The notes: generated from the sequence alone by a model not told the origin. DNA of 64,000 nt from Streptomyces chattanoogensis (GCF_001294335.1 NZ_LGKG01000142.1:37264-101263), one strand, 5' to 3'; counted from the stretch's first letter, positions 1 through 8,836 are shown. Numbers and translations: made by a program.

Positions 1-333
1 GACGCGGGGAAGAAGCCGTACGACGTGAAGACCTACGCCGATCAGGGCCCGCTGTGGATCTCCCTGCAACAGGGGCGCAGCGATGTGGTGATGAGCACCA
101 TCAACGGGCTGCGCTACGCGGTGAAGCAGCAGCCGGGGCTGCGGTTCCTCAACGAGTTCAAGCGGCTGGACGTCGGCTTCGCGTTCAAGAAGGGGACGCC
201 GCTGGCACCCGCCTTCCGGGCCGCCGTCAACCGGTTGGAGAAGGACGGGAGTTACGACCGGATCCTGAAGAAGTGGGGCACCGGCGCCTCGGCGATCAAG
301 GAGGCGCGGATCAGCCCGCCCGAGACCGGGTGA
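1..333 (+). CDS. ABC transporter solute-binding protein, C-terminal part
   Basis: The reading frame is open from the first base and stops at 331-333, so 110 C-terminal residues are present and the true start lies outside the window. The sequence has the features of the last lobe of a family-3 (amino-acid type) periplasmic binding protein: a segment RSDVVMSTINGLRYAVKQQ, then KGTPLAPAFRAAVNRL, and the usual ending in which a conserved Y-x-x-I-L-x-K-W-G (YDRILKKWG) closes the fold. In the family such proteins are lipoproteins that deliver a small polar solute to a membrane permease. The permease and ATPase genes are not visible here, so the substrate cannot be named. Confidence 0.82.
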   Translation, partial: DAGKKPYDVKTYADQGPLWISLQQGRSDVVMSTINGLRYAVKQQPGLRFLNEFKRLDVGFAFKKGTPLAPAFRAAVNRLEKDGSYDRILKKWGTGASAIKEARISPPETG

Positions 334-707
334 GCCGGGGCGGGCACGGCCGGCGGAGCCCTCGGAGGCGTTCCGCGGGACACAGAAGGGAATCTGCTGC
401 CGCGTCAGCCACCCTCCAATGGGCCAGTCACCCGGCCACCGGTCCGCCGGAACCGGCCTCCGGGCTGGGCCCGGGTTTCATGACCACTTGTCGACATCTA
501 CGGTCAGGTACCGACCGTGATGTCCATCGCACTGTCAGTTTCTTGCAGGGGCGCACGAACTGACGACACGCCACCCTCTTTGCACCAGATGTGTCACGAA
601 CCCCCCGTGCGGCGGCTATCCACTTGGCACACCCTCCGCATCATGCACGACGATAGGGGTCGGAACACGGAAAGACGGAACACCATCGCGGGTGAGAGGA
701 GGCGTCA
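334..707. other. Intergenic region upstream of sflA
   Basis: 374 nt with no convincing coding frame and no tRNA-like sequence. A short hairpin with a C-rich loop (CACG/CGTG arms) lies near 592-606. A strong ribosome-binding site (GAGAGGAGG) precedes the sflA start at 708, and a TTGGCA hexamer at 624-629 could belong to a promoter, but no well-spaced -10 element accompanies it. The sflA promoter is presumably in this stretch. Confidence 0.4.
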
Positions 708-1157
708 ATGGGATCGGTGCGCAAGGCGAGTGCCTGGCTTGGCCTCGTCGACGACAACGATGACGAGCGCTACTACGACGACGACTACGCCGAGGGACCC
801 GAGTCCGCCGCCCCGGCCGGCGAGCCCTGGGTGACCGACCCCCGGGTACAGGTGGCCGGGCGGACCGCGCACGACCAGGGCACCCGTATCGCCACGGTCA
901 CCCCGGAGGGATTCGGCGACGCCCGGGGAATCGGCGAGCTCTTCCGCGACGGCGTCCCGGTGATCGTCAACCTGACCGCCATGGACCCCGCCGACGCCAA
1001 GCGCGTGGTGGACTTCTGCGCGGGCCTGATCTTCGGCCTGCGCGGCTCGATCGACCGCGTGGCCACCCGGGTGTTCCTGCTCACCCCGCCCGCCTACAAG
1101 GTGGTGAGCGGCGGCCAGGAAGGCCACCGCAACGGCGGCTTCTTCAACCAGAGCTGA
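708..1157 (+). CDS. sflA: SepF-like cell division protein
   Basis: 149 residues. An acidic, flexible N-terminal linker (residues 14-50, with [13 protein letters not shown]) is followed by a complete SepF/YlmF domain at about residues 55-140, including the [19 protein letters not shown] strand-helix region and the [17 protein letters not shown] helix. SepF proteins bind membrane and FtsZ and help organise the division ring. Streptomyces has one canonical sepF in the dcw cluster plus two SepF-like paralogues, SflA and SflB. This gene stands alone, and its neighbour is an acyl-CoA dehydrogenase, which fits the sflA position rather than the dcw cluster. A strong GAGAGGAGG site supports the ATG at 708. 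The assignment as SflA rather than SflB is from gene context. Confidence 0.85.
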   Translation: MGSVRKASAWLGLVDDNDDERYYDDDYAEGPESAAPAGEPWVTDPRVQVAGRTAHDQGTRIATVTPEGFGDARGIGELFRDGVPVIVNLTAMDPADAKRVVDFCAGLIFGLRGSIDRVATRVFLLTPPAYKVVSGGQEGHRNGGFFNQS

Positions 1158-1166
1158 CCGGGACCC

Positions 1167-1255
1167 GGAATACCCCCCTGCCCCACCGCGTTGTGGACCC
1201 GCAGGGGGCGCTCGCATCCCCTAGGGGATCTGTTCGAACGCCCCCTAGGGGACAC
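1167..1255 (+). repeat. Interspersed repeat family A, copy 1 (SigR-promoter-like module)
   Basis: About 90 nt shared with copies at 39202-39306 and 41803-41895. It begins with GGAAT (1167-1171), an 18-nt spacer and GTT (1190-1192), which fits the published SigR consensus GGAAT-N18-GTT. It continues through a conserved GTGGACCCGCAGGGGGC block, a perfect palindrome ATCCCCTAGGGGAT, then GTTCGAACG and a second short C/G palindrome. This copy lies between the convergent sflA and acyl-CoA dehydrogenase genes, so transcription from it would run antisense into the latter. Confidence 0.75.
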
Positions 1256-1277
1256 CACGCCCAGGGCCCCGAGCGTC

Positions 1278-2483
1278 TCACCGGAACGCGTCGAGCCCGG
1301 TGAGCGCCTTCCCCAGCACCAGCTGATGCATCTCGACGGTGCCCTCGTAGGTCAGCACCGATTCGAGATTGGTGGCATGCCGCATGACGGGGTACTCCAG
1401 CGAGATCCCGTTGGCGCCCAGGATCGTGCGGGCGGTGCGGCAGATCTCGATGGCCTCACGGACGTTGTTCAGCTTGCCGAAGCTGACCTGCTCGGGGCGC
1501 AGCCGTCCCGCGTCCATCCGCAGCCCCAGGTGATGGGCCAGCAGAATTCCCTTGTGCAGCTCGACGGCCATATCGGCGAGCTTGGCCTGGGTGAGCTGGA
1601 AGCCGCCGATGGGCCTGCCGAACTGCTCGCGGTGCTTCGCGTAGTCCAGTGCCGCCTCGAAGCTGGACCGGGCGGCCCCCATGGAGCCCCAGACGATGCC
1701 GTACCGGGCGTGGCTCAGACAGCTCAGCGGACCGCGCAGCCCGGTGACCTCGGGGAGTACGGCATCGGCGGGCAGCCGTACGTCGTCCATGACGAGTTCG
1801 CTGGTGACCGAGGCGCGCAGGGACCACTTGTGCCGGATCTCGGGGGCCGAGAATCCGGGGGTGTCGGTGGGGACGGCGAAGCCGCGGATGCCGTCGTCGG
1901 TACGGGCCCAGACCACCGCGACACCGGCCACCGAGCCATTGGTGATCCACATCTTGCGGCCGTTGAGCACCCAGTCCCCGCCGTCCTTCTTGGCGTAGGT
2001 GCGCATACCGGCGGGGTCCGAGCCGTGGTCCGGCTCGGTCAGGCCGAAGCAGCCGATGATCTCGCCCGCGGCCATGCCCGGCAGCCACCGCTGCTTCTGC
2101 TCCTCGGAGCCGAAGCGCCAGATCGCGTACATGGCGAGCGAGCCCTGGACGGACACCAGGGAGCGGATGCCGGAGTCGGCGGCCTCCAGCTCCAGGCAGG
2201 CCAGGCCGTACTGGACGGCGGAGGCGCCGGCGCAGCCGTAGCCGGTGAGGGACATGCCGAGGGCGCCGATCGAGCCGAGCTCGCGGGCCAGTTCGCGGAT
2301 GCCGGGCAGTTCGCCGTCCTCGTACCACTGCGCGATCTGCGGCAGGACGCGGTCGGCGGCCCACTGGCGGACGGTGCCGCGGACCGCGCGGTCCTCGTCG
2401 GTGAGCAGATCGTCGATGCCCAGCGGGTCACCGGGATCGAACGGCGGGACCGACGGGGAAGCTGAGGACGGCGTTGCGGGCAT
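1278..2483 (-). CDS. Acyl-CoA dehydrogenase, glutaryl-CoA dehydrogenase type
   Basis: 401 residues, the normal length for a soluble FAD-dependent acyl-CoA dehydrogenase. The FAD/substrate signature GCFGLTEPDHGSDP lies near residue 150, followed by LNGRKMWITNGSVAGVAVV. The arginine-containing YAKHREQFGRPIGGFQL region is near 290. The C-terminal LTYEGTVEMHQLVLGKALTG holds the probable catalytic glutamate (YEGT), in the position typical of glutaryl- and short-chain acyl-CoA dehydrogenases. In this family the enzyme oxidises an acyl-CoA to the enoyl-CoA and, for glutaryl-CoA, also decarboxylates it to crotonyl-CoA in lysine/tryptophan catabolism. The similarity of motifs favours the glutaryl-CoA branch, but substrate choice cannot be proved by eye. 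Monocistronic, with a convergent partner sflA. Confidence 0.88.
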   Translation of the reverse strand: MPATPSSASPSVPPFDPGDPLGIDDLLTDEDRAVRGTVRQWAADRVLPQIAQWYEDGELPGIRELARELGSIGALGMSLTGYGCAGASAVQYGLACLELEAADSGIRSLVSVQGSLAMYAIWRFGSEEQKQRWLPGMAAGEIIGCFGLTEPDHGSDPAGMRTYAKKDGGDWVLNGRKMWITNGSVAGVAVVWARTDDGIRGFAVPTDTPGFSAPEIRHKWSLRASVTSELVMDDVRLPADAVLPEVTGLRGPLSCLSHARYGIVWGSMGAARSSFEAALDYAKHREQFGRPIGGFQLTQAKLADMAVELHKGILLAHHLGLRMDAGRLRPEQVSFGKLNNVREAIEICRTARTILGANGISLEYPVMRHATNLESVLTYEGTVEMHQLVLGKALTGLDAFR

Positions 2484-2642
2484 GCGGGCCTCCGGCAGGT
2501 TCAGCGCTCGCGCGTGGCGGGAGCGTAAAACTCACAGCGGTAGTCAGGTAAAACTAGCGGTGGTAGTTACACCCGCCCGACGGTACGGGCCCGCCGCCGG
2601 CCGGGCAAGGGCCGGCACGGCGGGGTACGGGAACGGCCGAGG

Positions 2643-4289
2643 TCAGCGGGTGGACGCGGCGGGGGCGGGCTCGCTGTCGCGGCCGGGGCCGGTGGCGTGC
2701 TCGCCCGCGGCGGCCGCCTCGCCCTCGGCGCGCTCGGTGGATTCCGCGGCCCGGCGCGGCAGGCGCAGCGCGATGCCCGCACCGGTCAGCAGCAGTACGG
2801 CGCTGGCGATGAGGGTGACATGCAGCCCGTGGATGAAGGAGTCCCGGGCGGCCACGCGCAGCGCGTTCTTCGCGGAGTCACCGAGGTCGGCGGCCACCTT
2901 GTACGCCTCGCCGAGCGAATGCGACGCCGCGGCGGAGGCGCGGCCGGGCACACCCTGCACATGTGCGAGGCCCGGCGCGTAGGCGGCGTTCATGACGCTG
3001 CCGAGCAGGGCGACGCCGATGCCCGCACCGAGCTGGTAGGAGGTCTCGCCGAGGGCGGCGGCGCCCCCGGCCTGTTCGGCAGGCGCCTCGCTGAGCATGG
3101 ACTCGTAGGCGCCGAACAGCGTGGACTGGAAGCCGAAGCCGAGCAGGACGAAGCCCAGGGCCAGCAGCCAGACGCGGTCCTCCTTGCTCATCATCAGCAG
3201 GCACAGCACCGCGACCGCGGTCAGGGTGAAGCCGAGGGAGACCATCGCGCGCGGGCCGAGGGCCTGCAGCATCTTCGAGCCGGTCAGGCCCGCGGCCATG
3301 GCGGAGAACACCAGCGGCAGCATCCGCACGCCGGTCTCCAGGGGGCTCAGCCCGAGGACGAGCTGCATGTACTGGACGGCGATCAGCTGCAGGCCCACCA
3401 GGGCGAGCATGGCCAGCACGATGCAGCCGACGGAGGTGCCGAAGGCGGGCCGGGCGAACAGCCGCATATCGATCAGCGGGTGCTTGCGGCGGTACTGCCG
3501 GCGTACGAAGAGGATCAGCAGCAGCGTGCCGGCGACGATCGGCCCGAGTGTGCCGGCGCTCAGCACGGCCGTGCCGCCGCCGATGCGCTTGACGCCGAGG
3601 ACGATGCCCAGCACCCCGAGCGCCGCGACGACCGCGCCGACCACGTCCCAGGGACCGTTGCGCTCGCCCCGCGACTCCGGCAGCAGCCAGCGTCCTATCA
3701 GGAGCATCGCGGTCATCATCGGGATGTTGATGAGGAAGACCGAACCCCACCAGAAGTTCTCGACGAGGAAGCCGCCGAGGACCGGCCCGATGGCGGCGCC
3801 GACCGCGGCCACCGCGCTCCAGACGCCGATCGCCACCGCGCGCTCGCGCCGGTCGGGGAAGACCTGGCGCAGGATCGACAGCGTCGCGGGCATGATCATC
3901 GCGCCGCCGATACCGAGCAGCGCACGCGCCGCCATCAGGATCGGCGGATCGGTCGCCAGCGCGGCGGCGGCCGAGGCCACTCCGAAGAGCCCGTAGCCGA
4001 GGAGGAGGATGCGGCGGCGGCCGACGCGGTCGCCGAGTGTGCCGAAGAGGATCAGCAACGAGGCCGCTATCAGCGGATAGACGTCGACGATCCACAGGAG
4101 CTCCACCGGGCCGGGCCGCAGGTCCTCGGTGACGGAGGGCACCGCCACGTAGAGGATCGTGGTGTCCAGCGCGACGAAGAGCAGGCTGACGCAGAGGACG
4201 ATCAGCACGGTCCAGCGGTTGGCGCCGCCGCGGGCAAGCCGGGTCACACCAGTCGTCCGTCCACTGCCGGACGTGGTCGTCCCGGACAT
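2643..4289 (-). CDS. MFS transporter, DHA2 (14-TMS, EmrB/QacA-like)
   Basis: 548 residues with fourteen hydrophobic segments. Motif A between TM2 and TM3 reads GTLGDRVGRRRILLLGY, the first helix carries the DHA2 mark LFVALDTTILYVAVPSV, and motif C (GIWSAVAAVGAAIGPVLGGF-like) is in TM5. These proteins are proton-driven exporters of drugs or cationic dyes in the cytoplasmic membrane. The C-terminal tail is long, Ala/Glu-rich and charged. A good GGAGGAAC ribosome site precedes the ATG. No TetR or MarR regulator is adjacent. An 11-bp palindrome CTCACGGTGAG at 4430-4440, in the divergent gap with the mannosyltransferase gene, could be an operator, though this is weak. The substrate is unknown. Confidence 0.9.
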   Translation of the reverse strand: MSGTTTSGSGRTTGVTRLARGGANRWTVLIVLCVSLLFVALDTTILYVAVPSVTEDLRPGPVELLWIVDVYPLIAASLLILFGTLGDRVGRRRILLLGYGLFGVASAAAALATDPPILMAARALLGIGGAMIMPATLSILRQVFPDRRERAVAIGVWSAVAAVGAAIGPVLGGFLVENFWWGSVFLINIPMMTAMLLIGRWLLPESRGERNGPWDVVGAVVAALGVLGIVLGVKRIGGGTAVLSAGTLGPIVAGTLLLILFVRRQYRRKHPLIDMRLFARPAFGTSVGCIVLAMLALVGLQLIAVQYMQLVLGLSPLETGVRMLPLVFSAMAAGLTGSKMLQALGPRAMVSLGFTLTAVAVLCLLMMSKEDRVWLLALGFVLLGFGFQSTLFGAYESMLSEAPAEQAGGAAALGETSYQLGAGIGVALLGSVMNAAYAPGLAHVQGVPGRASAAASHSLGEAYKVAADLGDSAKNALRVAARDSFIHGLHVTLIASAVLLLTGAGIALRLPRRAAESTERAEGEAAAAGEHATGPGRDSEPAPAASTR

Positions 4290-4536
4290 GCAGTTCCTCC
4301 TGTCATGCGCACGCGCTCATGCTCTCGCGGCCGGGGATCGGGGCGCGACAACACCCCGGAGGGAACCGGCGGCACGGGCGAGTTGAGACGTCAGACTACG
4401 CGAGTCACCCAGCGTGCCGCGTGGCCCACCTCACGGTGAGACGCTCGTCGCAGCGCCCGGCGTTCCCCCTGGTACGCCCCGTCCACCACGGACAGTCGTT
4501 CTTCGGCCACCCGGATCATCGTCGATAATCGTCCGG

Positions 4537-5715
4537 ATGAACGATCTTGCCCCCGCCGCAGTTCCCGGCCGGAACCGCAGCGACGCCTTACCGGCCGCGC
4601 TGCGCCGTGCCGCACCCGCGCTGGCGGCGTATGCGGCGATCCGGCTGCTGGGCGTGACGGTGCTCGCCCTGTGGTCGGCGGCCGACGGCAAGGACTGGCA
4701 CACGCTGCTGACCGCCCGTTGGGACTCGCTCTGGTACACCCGGGTCGCCGAGCAGGGCTACGGCTACACCGTCCAGCTGGCCAACGGCGATGTGCACTCC
4801 AGTCTGGCGTTCTTTCCGCTGCTGCCCTGGCTCGAGCGCGGGCTGGCGGCCGTCTCGCCGCTGTCGCCCGCGGACGCCGGGATGGTGGTGGCATGGCTTG
4901 CGTCGCTGGCCGCGGCCTGGGCGCTGTATGCGACCGGTGAGCGGGTGCACGGCCCGCGGGCCGGGGTGGCACTGGCCGCGCTGTGGGCCGCGCTGCCGGT
5001 CGGGATCGTGCAGTCGATGGCGTACTCGGAGTCGCTGTTCACCGCGCTCGCGGCCTGGGGCGTCTACGCCGTCCTGACCGGGCGCTGGGTGGCGGCGGGT
5101 GCGCTGGCCTCGCTCGCCGGGCTGACCCGGCCGGTGGGCGTGGCGGTCGTGGCGGCCGTGTGGATCACCGCCGTGGTGACGATGTGGCGCGAACGGGACG
5201 GCGGAGCCGACGGGATACGCGCCACGCTCCGTGCACACCGCGGCATACTGCCGGGCGTTCTGCTCGCCCCGCTCGGCTGGTGCGGCTTTTTCCTGTGGGT
5301 GGGCGCGCACGAGGGCAGTTTCACCGGATATCTGGACGTCCAGGGCGGCTGGGGCAACGGTTTCGACGGCGGCCTCGCCTTCGCCCGCTTTCTGTGGCAG
5401 CTGCCGCCCGCCGCCGGGCTCGGCCTCGCGCTCGGCGTCGCGCTGGTGATCTGGCTCTACGTCCATGGGGTACGGCGGGGCCAGCCGTTGCCGCTCGCGG
5501 TCTACGGCGGTGTCGTCCTGCTGCTGGCGCTGACCGCCAGGGGCTACTTCGGCTCCAAGCCGCGGCTGATGATGCCCGCCTATCCGCTGCTGCTGCCGCT
5601 CGCGGCGGGCCTCGCGAGGTGGCGGCCGGTGCGGGCGTGGCTGGTCGTCGGGCTGGTCGCGGCCGGTTCGGCGGTCTACGGGGCGTTCTGGCTGAACGGG
5701 TCCGGGCCGCCGTGA
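4537..5715 (+). CDS. PIG-V-like membrane mannosyltransferase
   Basis: 392 residues from the ATG at 4537; upstream in-frame codons encode low-complexity sequence and were excluded. About nine to ten membrane segments are visible. Near the N-terminus is RWDSLWYTRVAEQGYGY (from residue 61), the acidic loop of the PIG-V/GT-C fold in which an R-W-D-x-x-W-Y motif carries the presumed catalytic aspartate. Later loops contain MAYSESLFTAL and SKPRLMMPAYPLLLPLA, also typical. The family transfers mannose from polyprenyl-phosphate mannose on the outer face of the membrane; in actinobacteria the acceptors are lipid-linked or protein-linked glycans. The gene is single and divergent from the DHA2 exporter. 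The acceptor is unknown. Confidence 0.8.
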   Translation: MNDLAPAAVPGRNRSDALPAALRRAAPALAAYAAIRLLGVTVLALWSAADGKDWHTLLTARWDSLWYTRVAEQGYGYTVQLANGDVHSSLAFFPLLPWLERGLAAVSPLSPADAGMVVAWLASLAAAWALYATGERVHGPRAGVALAALWAALPVGIVQSMAYSESLFTALAAWGVYAVLTGRWVAAGALASLAGLTRPVGVAVVAAVWITAVVTMWRERDGGADGIRATLRAHRGILPGVLLAPLGWCGFFLWVGAHEGSFTGYLDVQGGWGNGFDGGLAFARFLWQLPPAAGLGLALGVALVIWLYVHGVRRGQPLPLAVYGGVVLLLALTARGYFGSKPRLMMPAYPLLLPLAAGLARWRPVRAWLVVGLVAAGSAVYGAFWLNGSGPP

Positions 5716-6069
5716 ACGCAGCGCGACGGACGACGGACGGCGAACGAACGTCGGAGAGCGGCGAAGGAGAACGCACGGCGCCCGGCGGCATGATCATCGG
5801 CCTGACCGGAAGATCCCCCTCCGTGAACCCCCGCGAAGGAAAACATCCCGCGACGCCCGAGGAAATCGGGGATAAACTCCTCCGCAGAAAAGCAGATAAA
5901 CACTCGCAGTGCCGACACGCGGACGTCCGCCGGGGAATCGGAAACGCGCCGAATTCCCCGTCAAATCCCGGAGCCGCCGACCCGCTTGAGACGCATTCCA
6001 CATCACATCGTCATTACAAAGCGCACAGTTTGACCAAGCACCTACATCACACGCGGTAACGTCGATTGA
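5716..6069. other. Relatively AT-richer intergenic region upstream of the PAP2 gene
   Basis: 354 nt with no supported coding frame and visibly more A/T than the flanking genes, especially 5850-6060. A TTGACC hexamer at 6030-6035 lies just upstream of the GTG at 6070. No Shine-Dalgarno sequence is seen immediately before that GTG, so the promoter for the phosphatase gene may lie here with its transcript starting close to the start codon. Confidence 0.4.
6030..6062 (+). promoter_or_regulatory. Possible promoter of the PAP2 phosphatase gene
   Basis: TTGACC at 6030-6035 resembles a -35 element. The -10 is poor: CGGTAA at 6054-6059 gives an 18-nt spacer, and TAACGT at 6057-6062 gives 21 nt. The start codon is only 8-11 nt further on and lacks a ribosome site, compatible with a leaderless mRNA. 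Inference only. Confidence 0.3.
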
Positions 6070-7107
6070 GTGCGTACCGATGACAAGCTCGACCAGATGG
6101 AGGAGCGCCCGACCGATCGCGTTCAACCGCCTCCGATGACCCGGACCCGCCTGTGGCTGTTCGGCGGCACGCTGGCGGTGTACCTCGCGATCGTGATCGG
6201 AGTGCTGGTCACTTCATGGCTGGTCACCTTCGACTGGCAGGTCATGTTCTTCCGGCCTTACAAGCAATGGCCGGAAATCCATGCCTTCCTGGATTACTTC
6301 GTGGTGCTGGGCCAGCGCGGCCCGACCGCGGTGGCGGTGGCGGCCTGGCTGGGCTGGCGCTGCTGGCGCCAGCGCAACCTCCACCCGCTGCTGGTGCTGG
6401 GCGCCTCGCTGCTGCTGCTGAACATCACGGTGGGCGCCGCCAAGCTCGGCATGGGCCGCCTCGGGCCGCACTACGCGACGACGGTCGGCGCCAATGAGAT
6501 GGCGCTGGGCGGCGATATATTCCCGTCGGGCCACACCGCGAACGCCGTGGTCACCTGGGGCGTCCTCGCCTATATCGCGACCACCCCGCTGCGCCGCCGC
6601 CTGCTGTCCGTGATCGCCGCGCTCGGCGCGCTCGGCGTCGGCATGACCACCGTCTACCTCGGTACGCACTGGGTCAGCGATGTGCTGCTCGGCTGGGCCG
6701 CGGGCCTGCTGGTGCTGCTCGCGATGCCCTGGCTGGAGCCCGGCATCACCTGGGTGGAGGACCGGCTCATGGGCATCATCCTGCGGCTCTGGCTGCGGCT
6801 GCGCCCCGATTCGCTGCGCGGCCCGCTGCCGGCCGGTGCGCTGGTCCCGGGGCTCTCCCCGCAGCGCGTCGCCCCCGAGGGCGAGGTGCTCGTCCGCGAG
6901 ACCATCGGCGCCGCCACGGTCGGCCGCTCCGCCACCGGGCGCCCCCAGGACGGCTGGCCGCACCACCCGTCGCGCCCCTACACCATCCGCTCCGAGCGCT
7001 CCCCGGTCACGCCCGCGGGCAGCCGGCGGCCGCCGCACGCGGACCGCGTCCCGCGCACCACGCCGCTGAGCCCCGCCTCCGGGCGCGGCCGCAACGGGAC
7101 CGGCTGA
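6070..7107 (+). CDS. PAP2-family membrane phosphatase
   Basis: 345 residues. All three PAP2 motif regions are recognisable: KLGMGRLGPH (residues 125-134, a variant of K-x6-R-P with L-G for the proline), PSGHT at 152-156 with the catalytic histidine H155, and the final H200...D204 in GTHWVSDVLLG. Five to six membrane helices surround them, and a basic, Pro-rich cytoplasmic tail of about 110 residues follows. PAP2 enzymes dephosphorylate lipid phosphates such as phosphatidate or undecaprenyl diphosphate at the membrane. The GTG at 6070 is the longest start; an internal ATG at 6097 or 6136 is possible. The arginine-proline change in motif 1 is the only deviation. The perfect hairpin at 7152-7199 ends the transcript. 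Confidence 0.88.
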   Translation: MRTDDKLDQMEERPTDRVQPPPMTRTRLWLFGGTLAVYLAIVIGVLVTSWLVTFDWQVMFFRPYKQWPEIHAFLDYFVVLGQRGPTAVAVAAWLGWRCWRQRNLHPLLVLGASLLLLNITVGAAKLGMGRLGPHYATTVGANEMALGGDIFPSGHTANAVVTWGVLAYIATTPLRRRLLSVIAALGALGVGMTTVYLGTHWVSDVLLGWAAGLLVLLAMPWLEPGITWVEDRLMGIILRLWLRLRPDSLRGPLPAGALVPGLSPQRVAPEGEVLVRETIGAATVGRSATGRPQDGWPHHPSRPYTIRSERSPVTPAGSRRPPHADRVPRTTPLSPASGRGRNGTG

Positions 7108-7151
7108 CCGTCCCACAGGCCGCGGGGCCGGTACGCACACCCGCTGCCTCG

Positions 7152-7199
7152 CGCCGAAGGCCCCGGCCGCTCCTCGAGGAGCGGCCGGGGCCTTCGGCG
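7152..7199. terminator. Bidirectional terminator, 24-bp perfect stem
   Basis: Bases 7152-7175 and 7176-7199 are exact reverse complements (CGCCGAAGGCCCCGGCCGC...), giving an extremely stable hairpin with essentially no loop, located between the convergent PAP2 gene and the I78 inhibitor gene. It should stop transcription from both sides. No U-tract is needed in this GC range. Confidence 0.85.
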
Positions 7200-7213
7200 T
7201 GTGTGCCGGTCCG

Positions 7214-7429
7214 TCAGCCCTGCCAGCTGCGGTGCACCAGGCCGTCCTTCACCTCGAAATTGAGCCGGCCGACGAGGTATTCCATGGTGATGATCGTGCC
7301 CGGCGCCAGCGACCGGACAGTGGCCCAGCCGCGCTCACGGGCGCGTTCCTCGGCGTCCTGTCGAGCGAGGCCCACATAGGCCTCGATGTCGTCCTGGGGT
7401 TCGTTCGGGAGATCCGGTACGGGTGCCAT
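7214..7429 (-). CDS. I78-type peptidase inhibitor family protein
   Basis: 71 residues from the ATG at 7429 (MAPVPDLPNEPQDD). Longer in-frame starts add a basic stretch unlike the family and were not chosen. The core YVGLARQDAEERARERGW followed by TMEYLVGRLNFEVKDGLV matches the small inhibitor I78 pattern, in which a G-L...A...A-x-x-R-G-W helix is followed by Y-x-x-x-R-[LI]-N-x-x-V-x-x-G-x-V. Members fold like the potato inhibitor I family, and some inhibit serine peptidases; for this protein inhibition is inferred. No signal peptide is seen, so it is probably cytoplasmic. Confidence 0.75.
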   Translation of the reverse strand: MAPVPDLPNEPQDDIEAYVGLARQDAEERARERGWATVRSLAPGTIITMEYLVGRLNFEVKDGLVHRSWQG

Positions 7430-7840
7430 GACAGCCACCGTAGGCGCCCGCACCGATGTGCGGAAGGCCCGTCCTCCGCAGGCTCCGGTGACCGCCCGGT
7501 CCTTCATTGGTCACACTTGTGTCACAGCCGGGACTGCGCCGTTTGCGGTAACTTTCCTCACTCGTACGTGCCGTGTGCTGCGGCAACCGGGTGGAAAACA
7601 AAGCGGCCGGAATTCCGCCTTGATCACCGGTGAATCGAGGCGGCCGCACAACGCCGGGGATCACACCGGCGCCCGGAAATTCGACCGGTGCCGCAGCGGG
7701 ATTCCCCATACCGGGGCCATTTCCCGGACACCGGGAAATCGACCGACGGGACACATTCCGCACACAATTCCCGCACATCGCCCCGGGCGTCGGCCACCGG
7801 GAGCCGGACGCCCGAAGGCGCCCGGCTCCCGGGCCGTACG
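7430..7840. other. Intergenic region with terminator, no gene seen
   Basis: 411 nt between two minus-strand genes. It contains the terminator of the upstream gene (7797-7832) and presumably the promoter of the I78 gene. Several short dyads built on CCGG and GGCC are present, but no supported coding frame and no tRNA. Confidence 0.45.
7797..7832 (-). terminator. Rho-independent-like terminator
   Basis: 16-nt arms 7797-7812 and 7817-7832 (CCGGGAGCCGGACGCC and its complement, one mismatch) around a CGAA tetraloop, nine bases beyond the stop of the minus-strand gene ending at 7841. Confidence 0.8.
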
Positions 7841-8836
7841 TCACTCCCCGGGCTCCTCCGGCCCGGCGACCCGTACCGCAAGGTCGTTGTCGAGGGTGTA
7901 GTACGGGCCGACCCTGACCTGTGCGGCGGCGGCCCGCACCGGGAGCGCGGGATAACTGAAGACCTGCTTCTTGTCCGCCACGTCGTCCAGGAGCCGGGCT
8001 ATCCGCACCGGACGGGCGTCCGCGGCGGGGCGCAGCCACAGGTCCCACGGCTCGCTGCCGCGCCGCCAGCTGCCGGCCAGCTCCTCGTAGGGCAGCGTGA
8101 AGCGGAAGTGCTGGCCCTCGACGGTCAGCGGGACGGTGACACGGTCCCGTCCGGCGTCCGTGGACGGCGGCTTGCGGCGCGCGCGGGCCTCGGCCTCGGC
8201 ACCGGCCGCCGGAGACGCGCCGTAGAGGCGGCCGGAGACCGTCATGCCGTCGGGCGTCACCACGATGTCGCCGGCCTCGGCGTGCGGGCCGCGCAGCCAG
8301 CTGCGCAGCGCGAGATTGCCGTACTTGGTGGCGTAGGGGATGCGCACGCCGAGCCGGCCGATGCCCGCCAGGGGGCGGCGGTCCACCAGGGAGCGCAGGT
8401 CGTTGACGCCGGGCCGCAGGCGCTGCGGGTTCCGGCCGTCGCCCAGGTCCGCGTAGGCGTTCCAGCGGCCCTCGGCGAGCGCGACGGTGCTGGGCAGGAC
8501 GGCGCGCAGCCGCCCGGAGCCGTTCGGCCCCAGCGGCAGCCGGATCTCGTCGTCCGCGCCGTCGCCGCCGCGCAGCCGCAGCACCAGGGCGGCGTTCCAG
8601 GAGGCGGGGGTGTCCTCGGGGGCGCTCAGGTCGAAGGTGAGGCCGCCCGCGGAGTCGGCGATGCAGTCGGCCCGCAGCTCCACAGGGTCCGGCCGCCGGG
8701 CAGGGTCCGGGCCGGCTGCCGGAGCCTGGGGTTCCTGATCGATGGCCGGATGCTCCTTCGTCGTGGGCGTCGTGGGCGTCGTGGACTCGGCGGGCGTCGC
8801 GGGCGGGGTCGCGGGCAGCTGTGTCGAGGCGGTCAT
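7841..8836 (-). CDS. Conserved unknown protein coupled to a glycosyltransferase
   Basis: 331 residues. Its start overlaps the stop of the upstream glycosyltransferase gene by 4 nt (ATGA), so the two are translationally coupled. Residues 1-50 are a Thr/Pro/Ala-rich disordered leader. The remainder looks all-beta: many alternating hydrophobic strands such as GGLTFDLSA, AALVLRLRG and RFTLPYEELAG, and no membrane segment or P-loop. No catalytic motif is recognised. Its constant pairing with a GT4 enzyme suggests a role in making or modifying a surface polysaccharide or teichoic-acid-like polymer, but this rests on context only. Confidence 0.8.
   Translation of the reverse strand: MTASTQLPATPPATPAESTTPTTPTTKEHPAIDQEPQAPAAGPDPARRPDPVELRADCIADSAGGLTFDLSAPEDTPASWNAALVLRLRGGDGADDEIRLPLGPNGSGRLRAVLPSTVALAEGRWNAYADLGDGRNPQRLRPGVNDLRSLVDRRPLAGIGRLGVRIPYATKYGNLALRSWLRGPHAEAGDIVVTPDGMTVSGRLYGASPAAGAEAEARARRKPPSTDAGRDRVTVPLTVEGQHFRFTLPYEELAGSWRRGSEPWDLWLRPAADARPVRIARLLDDVADKKQVFSYPALPVRAAAAQVRVGPYYTLDNDLAVRVAGPEEPGE

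Noticed and set aside
592..606. C-rich loop hairpin as a 6C RNA
   Set aside because: The 6C motif needs two C-rich hairpins; only one is seen.
1191..2465. Long plus-strand frame opposite the acyl-CoA dehydrogenase gene
   Set aside because: Antisense of a clear gene in GC-rich DNA; its composition (Ala, Gly, Asp, Val without pattern) reads as a shadow of the real frame.
4430..4440. CTCACGGTGAG dyad as operator of the DHA2 exporter
   Set aside because: Only 11 bp, no adjacent regulator gene; too short to support a call.
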